Shown: positions 18,249 through 29,319 of the stretch, piece by piece
How positions within the stretch are numbered: the first letter of the stretch is position 1
Layout: each line of letters begins with the position of its first letter
DNA from: Salinirubrum litoreum
GTDB lineage: Archaea; Halobacteriota; Halobacteria; Halobacteriales; Haloferacaceae
Direction: 5' to 3'
NCBI RefSeq assembly: GCF_020567425.1
Contig: NZ_JAJCVJ010000002.1
Coordinates: forward strand, 1,281,068 to 1,345,067
Length of the DNA: 64,000 nucleotides
Notes under the pieces: model-generated
Databases searched by the model: none
What the model saw: only the letters and a program-made list of their open reading frames with translations
Told to the model about the DNA's origin: nothing
Translations under genes and position numbers: made by a program

Positions 18249-18272
18249 ACGGGGGCGTACGCCGATGCTCGT

Positions 18273-18336
18273 GATAGTATGAACTGTCTCAATACTATCG
18301 ACTGTACCGATAGTATCGATACTCATGTGATAGTAT
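18273..18336. promoter_or_regulatory. cluster of GATAGTAT motifs (possible operator)
   Basis: In the 345-base gap between two convergent genes the word GATAGTAT occurs at 18273, 18309 and 18329. Its reverse complement ATACTATC is at 18292. The third copy is part of a perfect 12-bp palindrome, AGTATCGATACT (18312-18323). Spacing is 17-20 bases, about two helical turns. The segment is strikingly AT-rich against its surroundings. The rest of the gap (18337-18593) shows no convincing gene. Confidence 0.55.
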
Positions 18337-18593
18337 TGAATATCTGACACCGAGTCGAATCAGATGGTGATGTCGCGGGCCACGCGTCCGGCGTGGCTCA
18401 CCGACGCCGGGGCCGCCCCCCGCTGACGCCCTCCCCGACTCGTCGCCCCGGTCCCGCGTCGGGCCGGACATCGCCGCTCTCCGCCGGACCGTGTCCGTCA
18501 CGGTCACCTCGCTGTCGTCGGCCCTTCTCTGTTGTCGGTCTCCCCGGACTCGGATTCAGCCTCGGTGCCCGATCCGGGCTACTCACTCGCTGC

Positions 18594-19112
18594 TCACTGC
18601 TCGCGAACGACTTCTCGCGCCTCCGCCGACTCGTCGCGGTGCTCGTCGGTCGCTTCTTCGGCCGACACGCCATCTGCCTGTGTCCACTCGGCCTCGTCGT
18701 ATCGCGGGACGGTGTACTTCTCGGGCACTCTGTCGTCGTCGAGTAGCGCGGCCAGTTCGTCCTCGAACTCGTGTTCGTCCACCTCGTCGCGGACGTAGCG
18801 CTCTTGCAGCGCCGAGAGTCGATCCAGTGGTCCCGCCGCGTCGAGCAGTTCGCTGTCCACGCGCCGGGCGACCCGGAGGAGTGCGTAGGCGATCACTCCG
18901 GCGAAGGTCAAGCCGAGGACGCCGGCCCCGCCGACCAGCAGGAGTGGTGCGGTCCCGGCGTCCAGCAGGGCGGAGGCGGTCCCGAGCACCGTCACGAACC
19001 CGAGAAAGCCCAGCAGGACGGCGGCGACCCCGGCGACCGCGAAGAGGGCGACCGCAAAGAGCGCGACGCGGAGAAGCGTCACCGCGCCGCGCTTGACTGC
19101 GTACCGGTCCAT
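18594..19112 (-). CDS. membrane protein with SHOCT-like C-terminus
   Basis: A 172-residue protein. Two or three hydrophobic helices span about residues 10-80 (LLRVALFAVALFAVAGVAAV and a following pair). Then comes a short SHOCT-like segment, PLDRLSALQERYVRDEVDE. The tail is very acidic. SHOCT segments often mediate oligomerisation, and the role here is unknown. The ATG at 19112 directly precedes the hydrophobic region. It is divergent from larC. Confidence 0.75.
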   Translation of the reverse strand: MDRYAVKRGAVTLLRVALFAVALFAVAGVAAVLLGFLGFVTVLGTASALLDAGTAPLLLVGGAGVLGLTFAGVIAYALLRVARRVDSELLDAAGPLDRLSALQERYVRDEVDEHEFEDELAALLDDDRVPEKYTVPRYDEAEWTQADGVSAEEATDEHRDESAEAREVVREQ

Positions 19113-19206
19113 ACCACTGGATTCGACACGCATCGGGAAAACGCTGTCCCGGTGATCCACCGATCCGAGACGGACACTTTTTCGCTCCCGACCGCGACGC
19201 CCGAAC

Positions 19207-20628
19207 ATGGACACGCTCGCGTTCGACGGCCGAATGGGTGCAAGCGGCGACATGCTCCTCGCCAGCCTGCTGGCGGTCGGTGCCGACCGCGACGCCCTCA
19301 CGCCCGTCGAAGACGCCCTCGACGTGGAGTACCGCGTCGGCGAGACGACGAAGAACGGCATCGCGGCGACGACGGTCGACGTGCTCCTCACCGGCGCGTC
19401 GGCCGACGAGCAGCGCGACCACGACCACAGTCACGCCGATCACGACCACGGCGACGACGACCACGGCGACGACGAGCACGGCGACCACGACCAGGCACAC
19501 TCGGAGGACGCTCACTCACACGAGCACTCCGACCACCAGCACTCGAATCACTCACACGACCACGACCACGCGGACCACGACCATTCGCACGCCGACCACG
19601 CGGACGACGAGTCGGGTCACACGCACGCCGAGGGTGCCGGTCCGACCCGGAGCTACGCCGAAGTCGTCGACATCGTCGAGTCGATGAACCTGCCGGCAGG
19701 TGTCGAATCGCGCGCGCTGTCGATCTTCGAGGTCCTCGGCGAGGCGGAGGCGTCCGTCCACGGGACCGACCTCACCGAGACCCACTTCCACGAGGTCGGC
19801 GCGGACGACGCCATCGCGGACGTGGTCGGCGTCTGTCTCCTGCTCGACGACCTGGGCGTCGAGCGCGTAGTGACCACGCCGGTCGCCGCCGGGAGCGGCG
19901 ATGTGGCGATGAGCCACGGCACGTACCCGATCCCGGCACCGGCGGTCGCGGAGATCGCGGGGCAGGCCGACTGGTCGCTTCGGGGTGGCCCGGTCGAGGC
20001 CGAACTGCTGACCCCGACCGGCGCGGCGATTCTCGCGACGATCGCCGAGGGCGTCCCGGAGCTCCCGACCCTCGACGTGCAGACGGTCGGCTACGGCGCG
20101 GGCGGCTACGACTTCCCGGAGCACCCGAACGTCCTGCGTGCCCTGCGGGGCGACGGCGCTGGCGGCCTGCGCAGAGACGAGATCACGGTGCTGGAGACGA
20201 ACCTGGACGACGCGACGCCCGAGGTTCTGGGCAGTCTGCAGGAGACGCTGGCCGACGCGGGCGCACGCGACGTGTCGATCCTCCCGGCGACGATGAAGAA
20301 GTCCCGACCGGGGCACCTCGTGAAGGTGATCACGAAGCCGGTCGACGCGGAGCGAGTGGCTCGAAAGCTGGCCGAGGAGACCGGGACCCTGGGCGTCCGA
20401 GAACACGGCGCGGGCCACCGGTGGGTCGCGGAACGAGAGTTCGAGACCGCCGAGGTCGCGGTCGACGGCGAGTCCTTTGCGGTGCCGGTGAAGATCGCCA
20501 GCGACGTGGACGGGACCGTGTACGACTACTCGGCGGAGTACGACGACGCGCTCCGAGTGGCACGGGAGACGGGGCTGTCGCTGCGGGAGGTCTGCCGGCG
20601 GGCCGAGGACGCGGTTCGTGACGAGTAG
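19207..20628 (+). CDS. larC: LarC, nickel insertion protein for the nickel-pincer cofactor
   Basis: A 473-residue LarC-like protein. The N-terminus MDTLAFDGRMGASGDMLL and the segment THFHEVGADDAIADVVG are diagnostic, as is NLDDATPEVLG in the C-terminal domain. LarC inserts Ni into the pyridinium bisthiocarboxylate mononucleotide made by LarB and LarE. Residues 71-141 are a histidine- and aspartate-rich insertion with 24 His, much longer than in many homologues and well suited to hold nickel. LarB lies at 37424 on the other strand. LarE is not in the window. Confidence 0.92.
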   Translation: MDTLAFDGRMGASGDMLLASLLAVGADRDALTPVEDALDVEYRVGETTKNGIAATTVDVLLTGASADEQRDHDHSHADHDHGDDDHGDDEHGDHDQAHSEDAHSHEHSDHQHSNHSHDHDHADHDHSHADHADDESGHTHAEGAGPTRSYAEVVDIVESMNLPAGVESRALSIFEVLGEAEASVHGTDLTETHFHEVGADDAIADVVGVCLLLDDLGVERVVTTPVAAGSGDVAMSHGTYPIPAPAVAEIAGQADWSLRGGPVEAELLTPTGAAILATIAEGVPELPTLDVQTVGYGAGGYDFPEHPNVLRALRGDGAGGLRRDEITVLETNLDDATPEVLGSLQETLADAGARDVSILPATMKKSRPGHLVKVITKPVDAERVARKLAEETGTLGVREHGAGHRWVAEREFETAEVAVDGESFAVPVKIASDVDGTVYDYSAEYDDALRVARETGLSLREVCRRAEDAVRDE

Positions 20629-20733
20629 AGGCCGTTCGTCTGCTCGTGTCTACACCGTCGACCGACTCTCACGTCTCGGAGACCTTCACTCGGCGACGAG
20701 ACGCCTCGCTCACGACTCGATTGCAGTAGAAGA

Positions 20734-20806
20734 CGCCCGAGGCGGGATTTGAACCCGCGTCACGACCGTGACAGGGTCGTATGATGGGCCACTACACCAC
20801 CCGGGC
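20734..20806 (-). tRNA. tRNA-Asp (GTC)
   Basis: A 73-nt tRNA read on the minus strand. The acceptor stem is GCCCGGG with CTCGGGC (one G-U pair). The anticodon stem is CGACC/GGTCG around the loop CTGTCAC, giving anticodon GTC. The T-loop region reads GGGTTCAAATCCC. There is no encoded CCA and no intron. Confidence 0.95.
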
Positions 20807-20836
20807 CTTCGACGCATTACCTCGTTACCCGCTGTA

Positions 20837-20845
20837 GTAAATAAG
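20837..20845 (-). promoter_or_regulatory. tRNA-Asp TATA-like box
   Basis: On the minus strand this reads CTTATTTAC, about 31 to 39 bases before the first base of tRNA-Asp. It is the only AT-rich box in that short upstream region. Confidence 0.5.
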
Positions 20846-21069
20846 ACTTTCCAAGTGGAACCGCCGTGAGGCGCGGTACCGCGATTCGGACACAACACCT
20901 ATACGGGCGGCCTTCGTGTGTCAGGGTAACACGCTCTTCGAAGCCGCCTCCGGCGGCCTGCGGCCGGTGAGCCGTGCGTCTCTCCGGCAGTTGGCAAACG
21001 TTAAATGGATGGGGCCGTAAGCCCGCTGTAGTATCTCGTGATAGCTTCTCCCCACAGCCAACCCGATCC

Positions 21070-21297
21070 ATGGTAGACGTAAGCCAACACAAGATGGTTC
21101 CGGAGCACCGCCTGCTCGATCAGGACCGCATCGAGGAGGTCCTCGACGAATACAACGTGAAGAAGACGAACTTGCCCAAGATCAAGCGCACCGACCCGGC
21201 ACTCCCGGACGAGGCCGAGACCGGTGACGTGGTCGAGATCGTCCGAGACTCTCGAACGACAGATCAGGCAGTCGTGTACCGACTGGTGGTCGAATGA
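21070..21297 (+). CDS. rpoH: DNA-directed RNA polymerase subunit H
   Basis: A 75-residue archaeal RpoH (Rpb5 C-terminal domain), with [31 protein letters not shown] and the C-terminal VYRLVVE. It forms the jaw that contacts downstream DNA. It is the first gene of the polymerase operon and overlaps rpoB2 by the ATGA junction at 21294-21297. A possible TATA-like ACGTTAAATGG lies at 20999-21008, leaving a leader of roughly 40 bases. The 220-base region before it otherwise shows no gene. Confidence 0.97.
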   Translation: MVDVSQHKMVPEHRLLDQDRIEEVLDEYNVKKTNLPKIKRTDPALPDEAETGDVVEIVRDSRTTDQAVVYRLVVE

Positions 21298-22859
21298 ACC
21301 GACAAGACCGACGCGCAATCTCGCGGGAGTACTTCTCGCAGGAACGACTCGCAGAGCACCACTTCCGCTCGTTCAACGCCTTCCTCGACCGCGGCATGCA
21401 GGAAGTCGTCGACGAGAAGGAGACGATCGAGACCGACATCGGCGACAAGGAGGGCGAGGAGCCGGTGTGGGTCGAACTCGGCGACGTTCGCGTGGTCACC
21501 CCGCGCGTCCGTGAAGCCGACGGCAGTGAGGAACTGCTGTACCCACAGGAGGCCCGTCTCCGCAACATCACCTACGCCGCTCCCGTGTTCATGGAGATGC
21601 AGATCATGCGCGGCGGCGAGGAGGACCCCGAGGAGGTCGTCGACACGACCGAGACCAAGGTCGGCCGGATGCCGATCATGGTCGGCTCCTCGAAGTGTAA
21701 CATCGCCGGCTTCTCCGAGGAGGAACTCGTCGAGATCGGCGAGGACCCCGTCGACCCCGGCGGCTACTTCATCGTCAACGGCTCCGAGCGCGTGCTGATG
21801 ACGAGCGAGGACCTCGCACCGAACAAGATTCTCGCCGAGTACGACACGAAGTACGGCGACGAGATCCAGGTCGCCAAGACGTTCAGCCAGCGCCGGGGCT
21901 ACCGCGCGCTGGTGCTGTGTGAGCGCAACCGTGAGGGCCTGCTCGAAGTCTCCTTCCCGTCTGTCTCCGGTTCCGTGGACTTCGTGACACTCGTGCGCGC
22001 ACTCGGCTTAGAATCCGACGAGGAGATCGTCCACCGCGTCTCCGACGACCCGGAGATCGTGAAGTTCATGCTCGAGAATCTGGAGATGGCCGACGTCCAG
22101 ACCGAAGAGGAGGCCATCGAGACCCTCGGGAAGCGGGTCGCGAGCGGGCAGGGCAAGAACTACCAGCTGAAGCGGGCGAACTACGTCATCGACCGCTACC
22201 TCCTGCCGCACCTCCACGAGGAGGGCGTCGAGGACGAGGAGGTCCGCATCAACAAGGCGTACTACCTCTGCCGGATGGCCGAGGCCTGCTTCGAACTCGC
22301 ATTAGAGCGACGCGAGGCAGACGACAAGGACCACTACGCGAACAAGCGCCTGAAGGTCTCCGGCGACCTGATGCGTGACCTGTTCCGGACCGCGCTGAAC
22401 AAGTTGGCCCGCGACGTGAAGTACCAGCTCGAACGCGCGAACATGCGGAACCGGAACCTGACGGTCAACACCGTGGTCCGGTCGGACGTGCTGACCGAAC
22501 GCCTCGAACACCCCATCGCCACCGGGAACTGGGTCGGTGGGCGCTCGGGCGTCTCTCAGCTCGTGGACCGCACCGACTACATGGGCGTGCTGTCGCACCT
22601 GCGCCGCCTGCGGTCGCCGCTGTCGCGGTCACAGCCGCACTTCGAGGCGCGCGACCTGCACGCGACCCAGTGGGGTCGCATCTGTCCCTCGGAGACCCCG
22701 GAGGGGCCGAACTGTGGGCTGGTGAAGAACTTCGCGCAGGCGATGGAGCTGTCACAGAACGTCGAGGACGAACAGGGACTCAAACGCGAACTGGCGTCGA
22801 TGGGGGTCGAGGGTATCCCCGGAATCGAGGGCGTCGACACCGCATCTGCGGACGACTAA
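21294..22859 (+). CDS. rpoB2: DNA-directed RNA polymerase subunit B''
   Basis: A 521-residue B'' subunit, the N-terminal half of the Rpb2-like catalytic subunit. It is split from B' as in other haloarchaea and methanogens. Motifs seen include [13 protein letters not shown], the [13 protein letters not shown] segment near the end, and [23 protein letters not shown] just before it. It is translationally coupled to rpoH and followed after one base by rpoB1. It forms part of the polymerase protrusion, lobe and fork. Confidence 0.98.
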   Translation: MNRQDRRAISREYFSQERLAEHHFRSFNAFLDRGMQEVVDEKETIETDIGDKEGEEPVWVELGDVRVVTPRVREADGSEELLYPQEARLRNITYAAPVFMEMQIMRGGEEDPEEVVDTTETKVGRMPIMVGSSKCNIAGFSEEELVEIGEDPVDPGGYFIVNGSERVLMTSEDLAPNKILAEYDTKYGDEIQVAKTFSQRRGYRALVLCERNREGLLEVSFPSVSGSVDFVTLVRALGLESDEEIVHRVSDDPEIVKFMLENLEMADVQTEEEAIETLGKRVASGQGKNYQLKRANYVIDRYLLPHLHEEGVEDEEVRINKAYYLCRMAEACFELALERREADDKDHYANKRLKVSGDLMRDLFRTALNKLARDVKYQLERANMRNRNLTVNTVVRSDVLTERLEHPIATGNWVGGRSGVSQLVDRTDYMGVLSHLRRLRSPLSRSQPHFEARDLHATQWGRICPSETPEGPNCGLVKNFAQAMELSQNVEDEQGLKRELASMGVEGIPGIEGVDTASADD

Positions 22860-22860
22860 C

Positions 22861-24687
22861 ATGGCTCAGGCACGAGAAGCGAAAGTATACGTCAACGGAA
22901 GTCTCGTCGGGACCCACCCGGACCCGAACCAACTCGCGGCACAGATCCGCGAGGCACGCCGTCGCGGCGACGTGAGCCAGATGGTGAACGTCTCCGTGAA
23001 GGAGCGCACCGGCGAAGTGATCGTCAACGCCGACGCCGGGCGTGCCCGTCGGCCGCTGATCGTCGTCGAGAACGGCGAACCCCTGCTGGACGACGAACAC
23101 GTCGAGGCCGTGCAGTCGGGCGAGCTCTCCTTCGAGGACCTCATCGAGCGCGGCTACATCGAGTTCATCGACGCCGAGGAGGAGGAGGACATCTACGTCG
23201 CCGTCGACGAGGACGACCTCGAACCGAACCACACGCACCTGGAGATCGACCCACAGCTCATCTTCGGCATCGGTGCCGGGATGATCCCGTACCCGGAACA
23301 CAACGCCTCGCCGCGCATCACGATGGGTGCCGGGATGATGAAGCAGTCGCTCGGGCTGCCGGCGGCCAACTACCGCATCCGGCCCGACACGCGCCAGCAC
23401 CTCCTGCACTACCCACAGCTGTCGATGGTCAAGACCCAGACCACCGAACAGATCGGGTTCGACGAGCGGCCGGCGGCACAGAACTTCGTCGTCGCCGTGA
23501 TGAGCTACGAGGGGTTCAACATCGAGGACGCGCTCGTCATGAACAAGGGGTCGGTCGACCGCGCGATGGCCCGGTCGCACTTCTTCCGGACCTACGAGGG
23601 CGAGGAACGCCGCTACCCCGGCGGCCAGGAGGACCGCTTCGAGATCCCGTCACAGGACGTGCGTGGCGCACGCGGTGAGGACGCGTACACCCACCTCGAC
23701 GAAGACGGTCTCGTCAACCCCGAGACGGTCGTCGACGAGAACTCCGTCCTGCTCGGCAAGACGTCGCCGCCCCGATTCCTGGAGGAACCGGACGACATGG
23801 GCGGGCTCTCCCCGCAGAAGCGCCGGGAGACCTCCGTCACGATGCGATCCGGCGAGGACGGCGTCGTCGACACGGTCACCCTGATGGAAGGCGAGGACGG
23901 GTCGAAGCTCTCGAAGGTGTCGGTGCGCGACGAGCGCATCCCCGAACTCGGGGACAAGTTCGCGTCGCGCCACGGCCAGAAGGGGGTCGTCGGCCACCTC
24001 GCGCCACAGGAGGACATGCCGTTCACCCAGGAGGGCGTCGTGCCCGACCTCGTTCTCAACCCGCACGCCCTGCCGTCCCGGATGACGGTCGGCCACGTGC
24101 TGGAGATGCTCGGCGGGAAGGTCGGCGCGCTGGAGGGCCGGCGCGTCGACGGGACCGCCTTCCAGGGCGAGAACGAGGACGAACTCCGTGGCGCACTGGA
24201 GGAGCACGGCTTCAAGTCCTCCGGGAAGGAGGTCATGTACTCCGGCGTCACCGGCGAGAAGATCGACGCGGAGATCTTCGTCGGGACGATCTTCTACCAC
24301 AAGCTGTACCACATGGTCAGCAACAAACTGCACGCCCGCTCCCGGGGGCCGGTGCAGGTGTTGACCCGCCAGCCCACCGAGGGGCGTGCCCGCGAGGGTG
24401 GCCTGCGTGTGGGTGAGATGGAGCGTGAGGTGCTGATCGGCCACGGGGCCGCGATGGCACTGAAAGAGCGCCTGCTCGACTCCTCGGACCGCGAGTTCAT
24501 CGAGGTCTGTGGCAACTGTGGGATGAGCGCCGTGGAGAACGTCGAACAGCGTCGTGTCTACTGTCCGAACTGCGGCGAGGAGACCGACATCCACGAGATC
24601 GAGATGAGCTACGCCTTCAAACTCCTCTTGGACGAGATGAAGGCGCTCGGCATCGCACCGCGACTGAAACTCGAGGACGCAGTGTAA
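22861..24687 (+). CDS. rpoB1: DNA-directed RNA polymerase subunit B'
   Basis: A 608-residue B' subunit, the C-terminal part of Rpb2. It contains the hybrid-binding region [26 protein letters not shown], the [19 protein letters not shown] segment, and a C-terminal zinc site CGNCGMSA...YCPNCG. Starts one base after the rpoB2 stop codon. Together with B'' it completes the second-largest subunit. Confidence 0.98.
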   Translation: MAQAREAKVYVNGSLVGTHPDPNQLAAQIREARRRGDVSQMVNVSVKERTGEVIVNADAGRARRPLIVVENGEPLLDDEHVEAVQSGELSFEDLIERGYIEFIDAEEEEDIYVAVDEDDLEPNHTHLEIDPQLIFGIGAGMIPYPEHNASPRITMGAGMMKQSLGLPAANYRIRPDTRQHLLHYPQLSMVKTQTTEQIGFDERPAAQNFVVAVMSYEGFNIEDALVMNKGSVDRAMARSHFFRTYEGEERRYPGGQEDRFEIPSQDVRGARGEDAYTHLDEDGLVNPETVVDENSVLLGKTSPPRFLEEPDDMGGLSPQKRRETSVTMRSGEDGVVDTVTLMEGEDGSKLSKVSVRDERIPELGDKFASRHGQKGVVGHLAPQEDMPFTQEGVVPDLVLNPHALPSRMTVGHVLEMLGGKVGALEGRRVDGTAFQGENEDELRGALEEHGFKSSGKEVMYSGVTGEKIDAEIFVGTIFYHKLYHMVSNKLHARSRGPVQVLTRQPTEGRAREGGLRVGEMEREVLIGHGAAMALKERLLDSSDREFIEVCGNCGMSAVENVEQRRVYCPNCGEETDIHEIEMSYAFKLLLDEMKALGIAPRLKLEDAV

Positions 24688-27621
24688 ATGAGCACGTCAC
24701 AAGCACCCAAAGAGATCGGCGAGATCAGCTTCGGGCTGATGGACCCGGAGGAGTACCGAGAGATGTCCGCCACGAAGGTCATCACGGCGGACACGTACGA
24801 CGACGACGGCTACCCCATCGACATGGGGCTGATGGACCCACGACTGGGCGTCATCGACCCCGGACTGGAGTGTCGCACCTGCGGCCAGCACTCGGGGTCG
24901 TGTAACGGGCACTTCGGCCACATCGAACTGGCCGCGCCCGTCATCCACGTCGGGTTCACGAAGCTCATCCGGCGACTGCTCCGCGGCACCTGCCGGGAGT
25001 GTTCGCGGCTCCTCTTGACCGAGGACGAACAGGACGAGTTCCGCGCGCAACTCGAACGCGCACGGGAACTCGGCAACGACCCGAACGACGCGATGAAGGC
25101 GGCCATCCGGCAGGCCCGGAAGGCCAACCGCTGTCCGCACTGTGGCGAGGTCCAGTACGACATCAACCACGAGAAGCCGACGACCTACTACGAAGTGCAG
25201 GACGTGCTCGCGGGCGACTACTCCGAGCGCATCGCACAGGCGATGCAGCCGGACGAGGAGGAGGACTGGGAGGGGATGGCCCCGCCCGAACTCGCCGAGC
25301 AGACCGGCATCGACCTCGCGCGCGTCAACGAGATCATGTCCGGCGAGTTCCGCCCCCGCAAGGAGGACCGCCGGGCCATCGAGAAGGCGCTCGATCTGGA
25401 CCTCACCGAGGAGGACATGAACAAGCTGATGCCGAGCGACATCCGCGACTGGTTCGAGGACATCCCGGACTCGGACATCGAGTCGCTGGGTATCGACTCG
25501 GACCGCTCCCGGCCCGAGTGGATGATCCTGACCGTCCTGCCGGTGCCGCCGGTGACGGCCCGCCCCTCGATCACGCTGGACAACGGCCAGCGCTCCGAGG
25601 ACGACCTGACTCACAAACTGGTCGACATCATCCGGATCAACCAGCGGTTCATGGAGAACCGCGAGGCCGGCGCGCCGCAACTCATCATCGAGGACCTGTG
25701 GGAACTGCTCCAGTACCACGTGACGACGTTCATCGACAACGAGATCTCGGGCACGCCGCCGGCCCGCCACCGCTCCGGGCGACCCCTCAAGACGCTGTCC
25801 CAGCGTCTCAAGGGCAAGGAGGGGCGCTTCCGTGGCTCGCTGTCGGGTAAGCGTGTCAACTTCTCGGCCCGGACCGTCATCTCGCCGGACCCGACCCTCT
25901 CGCTGAACGAGGTCGGCGTCCCCGAGCGCGTGGCACGGGAGATGACACAGACGCTCAACGTCACCGAGCGTAACATCGAGGACGCCCAGCAGTACGTCCG
26001 GAACGGCCCCGAAGGCCACCCCGGCGCGAACTACGTCAAGCGACCCGACGGTCGCCGCCTGAAGGTGACCGAGAAGAACTGCGAGGAACTCGCCGAGAAG
26101 GTCGAACTCGGCTGGGAGGTCAACCGCCACCTCGTGGACGGCGACATCGTGATCTTCAACCGCCAGCCGTCGCTCCACCGGATGTCGATCATGGCTCACG
26201 AGGTCGTCGTGATGCCGTACAAGACGTTCCGGCTGAACACGACGGTCTGTCCGCCGTACAACGCCGACTTCGACGGCGACGAGATGAACATGCACGCACT
26301 CCAGAACGAGGAGGCGCGTGCCGAGGCTCGCGTCCTGATGCGGGTGCAGGAACAGATGCTCTCGCCGCGCTTCGGGGAGAACATCATCGGTGCGATCCAG
26401 GACCACATCTCCGGGACGTACCTGCTGACGCACAACGATCCGGAGTTCTCCGAGACGCAGGCGCTCGACCTGCTCCGGGCGACGAGCATCGACAGCCTGC
26501 CGGAACCGGACGGCGAGAACGAGACCGGCCCGTTCTGGACCGGCCGGACGCTGTTCTCCGAACTCCTGCCGGACGACCTGTCGCTGGCGTTCACCTCCGA
26601 GGCGGGCGACGAGGTCGTCATCGAGGACGGCCAACTTGTGTCGGGGACCATCGACGAGGGCGCGGTCGGCGCGTTCGGCGGCGAGGTCGTGGACACCATC
26701 ACGAAGATGTACGGGAAGACCCGAGCGCGCGTGTTCGTCAACGAGGTCGCCTCGCTGGCGATGCGTGCGATCATGCACTTCGGGTTCTCCATCGGGATCG
26801 ACGACGAGTCCATCCCGCCGGAGGCGAACGAGCAGGTCGAGGAGGCGATCCAGAACGCGTACGACCGCGTGCAGGACCTGATCGAGACCTACGAGGCGGG
26901 CGAACTGGAGTCGCTGCCGGGCCGCAGCGTCGACGAGACGCTGGAGATGAAGATCATGCGGACGCTCGGCAAGGCGCGTGACTCGACCGGTGAGATCGCG
27001 GAGGACTACTTCGCGGACGACAACCCGGCGGTCATCATGGCCCGCTCCGGGGCGCGTGGGTCGATGCTGAACCTCACGCAGATGGCCGGCTGTGTCGGCC
27101 AGCAGTCCGTCGGTGGGGAGCGCATCAACCGTGGCTACGAGGGCAGAACGCTCTCGCACTACGAACCGAACGACATCTCCGCAGAAGCGCACGGCTTCGT
27201 GGAGAACTCCTACCGTGGCGGACTGACGCCACAGGAGTTCTTCTTCCACGCGATGGGTGGCCGCGTCGGCCTGGTCGACACGGCAGTCCGGACCTCCAAG
27301 TCCGGCTACCTCCAGCGCCGGCTGATCAACGCGCTGTCGGAACTCGAAGCGCAGTACGACGGCACGGTCCGGGACACCTCGGACACCATCGTCCAGTTCG
27401 AGTTCGGCGAGGACGGTACCTCGCCGGTGAAGGTCGCGTCCAGCGACGACAACGACATCGACGTGGACCAGATCGCCGACCGCGTCATCGACGCGGAGTT
27501 CGCCTCCGACGAGGAGAAAGAACGGTTCCTCGGCACCTCCGAACCGCCGACGAACCTCTCGGAACACGCCGGCCCGGGCCTGAACAAGGCCGCCGATCTG
27601 GAGGTGGAGTCGGATGACTGA
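24688..27621 (+). CDS. rpoA1: DNA-directed RNA polymerase subunit A'
   Basis: A 977-residue A' subunit, the N-terminal two thirds of the Rpb1-like largest subunit. The active-site motif [10 protein letters not shown] is at residues 525-534, with the three Mg-binding aspartates D527, D529 and D531. Zinc sites near the N-terminus are [17 protein letters not shown] and the CRECS...CPHCG pair. The bridge-helix region follows, with [14 protein letters not shown] and the [15 protein letters not shown] motif. It begins directly after the rpoB1 stop codon and overlaps rpoA2 by eight bases. Confidence 0.98.
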   Translation: MSTSQAPKEIGEISFGLMDPEEYREMSATKVITADTYDDDGYPIDMGLMDPRLGVIDPGLECRTCGQHSGSCNGHFGHIELAAPVIHVGFTKLIRRLLRGTCRECSRLLLTEDEQDEFRAQLERARELGNDPNDAMKAAIRQARKANRCPHCGEVQYDINHEKPTTYYEVQDVLAGDYSERIAQAMQPDEEEDWEGMAPPELAEQTGIDLARVNEIMSGEFRPRKEDRRAIEKALDLDLTEEDMNKLMPSDIRDWFEDIPDSDIESLGIDSDRSRPEWMILTVLPVPPVTARPSITLDNGQRSEDDLTHKLVDIIRINQRFMENREAGAPQLIIEDLWELLQYHVTTFIDNEISGTPPARHRSGRPLKTLSQRLKGKEGRFRGSLSGKRVNFSARTVISPDPTLSLNEVGVPERVAREMTQTLNVTERNIEDAQQYVRNGPEGHPGANYVKRPDGRRLKVTEKNCEELAEKVELGWEVNRHLVDGDIVIFNRQPSLHRMSIMAHEVVVMPYKTFRLNTTVCPPYNADFDGDEMNMHALQNEEARAEARVLMRVQEQMLSPRFGENIIGAIQDHISGTYLLTHNDPEFSETQALDLLRATSIDSLPEPDGENETGPFWTGRTLFSELLPDDLSLAFTSEAGDEVVIEDGQLVSGTIDEGAVGAFGGEVVDTITKMYGKTRARVFVNEVASLAMRAIMHFGFSIGIDDESIPPEANEQVEEAIQNAYDRVQDLIETYEAGELESLPGRSVDETLEMKIMRTLGKARDSTGEIAEDYFADDNPAVIMARSGARGSMLNLTQMAGCVGQQSVGGERINRGYEGRTLSHYEPNDISAEAHGFVENSYRGGLTPQEFFFHAMGGRVGLVDTAVRTSKSGYLQRRLINALSELEAQYDGTVRDTSDTIVQFEFGEDGTSPVKVASSDDNDIDVDQIADRVIDAEFASDEEKERFLGTSEPPTNLSEHAGPGLNKAADLEVESDD

Positions 27622-28822
27622 GATCACCGCAGACGTGGAGGCGCTCGTCGAGGACACCGACCTCCCACGTCGGCTGAAAGACGAGGTGTACGACGTGGTC
27701 GAGGCGCGCGAGGACGTGAGTCTCGAACAGGTCGACGAGATCGCCCGCGCGGTCGAGGCGCGCTACCTCGACAGCCGGGTCGATCCACTCGATCCTGTGG
27801 GGACGGTCTCCGCGCAGTCCATCGGGGAACCGGGGACGCAGATGACGATGAACACGTTCCACTACGCCGGCGTCGCGGAGATCGACGTGACGCAGGGGCT
27901 GCCGCGACTCATCGAACTCGTGGACGCCCGGAAGACGCCGGACACGCCGATGATGACCGTCTACCTCGACGACGAGTACGCGACGGAACGCGAGAAGGCC
28001 CACGAGGTCGTCTGGGCCATCGAGGCGACGAAGATCCTCGCGCTGGGCGACGTGTCCACGAACGTCGCGGACATGGTCGTGCAGGTGAACCTCAACGAGG
28101 ACACTCTCTTGGAGCGGTGGCCGACGGTCGGCTCCGTCGACGAGATCGCCGCGGAGATCGCCGAGACGATCGAGGACGCACTCGGCGTGACGACGACCCG
28201 ACAGGGGACCGTCGTCGAGTTCGGCCCCTCGAAGCCGAGCTACCGCGAACTGCTCCAGTTGGTCGAGGAACTGCGCGACATCACGTTCAAGGGCATCGAG
28301 GAGGTCACCCGCGTCGTCATCCGGAAGGAGAAGATGGACGACGACGAGGAGCAGTTCGTCCTCTACACCGAGGGGTCGGCCTTCGGCGACGTGCTCTCGA
28401 TCGAGGGCGTCGACACCTCCCGGACGACGTGTAACAACATCCACGAGATCTACAAGGAACTCGGCGTCGAGGCGGCCCGCGAGGCCATCATCGAGGAGAC
28501 GATGAACACCCTCGAAGAGCAGGGGCTGGACGACGTGAACATCCGGCACCTGATGCTCGTCGCCGACATCATGACCAACCGCGGGACCATCGAGTCCATC
28601 GGTCGCCACGGCATCTCCGGGTCGAAGGAGTCCGTGCTGGCACGCGCGGCCTTCGAGGTGACGGTGAACCACCTGCTGGACGCCGCGATCCACGGCGAGG
28701 TCGACGACCTCAACGGCGTCATCGAGAACGTCATCGTCGGGAAGCCGGTCGCCATCGGCACCGGCGACGTGGACCTGAAGATGGGGTCGTTCTCGACGGA
28801 CGCGAAGGCCTCGGACGACTGA
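27614..28822 (+). CDS. rpoA2: DNA-directed RNA polymerase subunit A''
   Basis: A 402-residue A'' subunit, the C-terminal third of the Rpb1-like subunit, with the trigger-loop region [22 protein letters not shown] and [18 protein letters not shown]. The later [19 protein letters not shown] segment is also typical. It overlaps the end of rpoA1 and is itself overlapped by nusA, which points to coupled translation through the operon. Confidence 0.98.
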   Translation: MTEITADVEALVEDTDLPRRLKDEVYDVVEAREDVSLEQVDEIARAVEARYLDSRVDPLDPVGTVSAQSIGEPGTQMTMNTFHYAGVAEIDVTQGLPRLIELVDARKTPDTPMMTVYLDDEYATEREKAHEVVWAIEATKILALGDVSTNVADMVVQVNLNEDTLLERWPTVGSVDEIAAEIAETIEDALGVTTTRQGTVVEFGPSKPSYRELLQLVEELRDITFKGIEEVTRVVIRKEKMDDDEEQFVLYTEGSAFGDVLSIEGVDTSRTTCNNIHEIYKELGVEAAREAIIEETMNTLEEQGLDDVNIRHLMLVADIMTNRGTIESIGRHGISGSKESVLARAAFEVTVNHLLDAAIHGEVDDLNGVIENVIVGKPVAIGTGDVDLKMGSFSTDAKASDD

Positions 28823-29241
28823 TGATGGTCACGCTGTCGGACGACGCCCGCCGGTACATCGCGCTGTTCGGCGACGAGACGGAGGCGAACGCGGTCGACT
28901 GTCTCGTCTACGACGACCGGATCGTCGTGCTGGTCGCCGCCGGCGAGATGGGCCAGGCCATCGGCCCGGACGGCCAACACGTCAAGCGCGTCGAGCGCAA
29001 GATCGGCCGCGCGGTCGAACTGGTGGAGGACGCCGACACCCCGGAGGCGTTCGTCGCCAGCGCACTCGCCCCGGCGGCGGTCCGACACGTGACGCTCTCC
29101 GAGCAGGACGACCTGGTCGCCTACGTCGAGGTCGCAGAGGACGACCGCGGCGTCGCGATCGGTCGCGAGGGGCGCAACATCGAGACGGCCCGCAGACTCG
29201 CCAAGCGCCACTACGACATCGACGACATCCAGTTGACCTGA
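28822..29241 (+). CDS. nusA: NusA-like transcription elongation protein (two KH domains)
   Basis: A 139-residue archaeal NusA. It has only the two KH RNA-binding domains, seen as GQAIGPDGQHVKRVERKIGR and GVAIGREGRNIETARRLAKR, and lacks the bacterial N-terminal and S1 domains. It begins in the rpoA2 stop codon (TGATG). The next start codon, one triplet later, is equally possible. In many haloarchaea rps12 and rps7 follow. Here the next gene is on the opposite strand. Confidence 0.94.
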   Translation: MMVTLSDDARRYIALFGDETEANAVDCLVYDDRIVVLVAAGEMGQAIGPDGQHVKRVERKIGRAVELVEDADTPEAFVASALAPAAVRHVTLSEQDDLVAYVEVAEDDRGVAIGREGRNIETARRLAKRHYDIDDIQLT

Positions 29242-29319
29242 CGCGGGCGATCCGCGTTCGGGACCGCTGTCGATTCGTCTGTTTCCGCCAGACTGTGAAG
29301 CGACAGCTCCGCGATCCCC

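Noticed and set aside
18364-18426. 20-codon frame after the GATAGTAT cluster
   Set aside because: It starts at an ATG about 30 bases after the cluster, but the product has no recognisable feature and ends in a GC-rich stretch. Too weak to list as a gene.
19420-19620. CAC/GAC-rich low-complexity tract
   Set aside because: It is coding. It makes the His/Asp-rich insertion of LarC, in frame.
24697-27657. 986-codon frame opposite rpoA1
   Set aside because: Antisense of the largest polymerase subunit gene, with no motif of its own.
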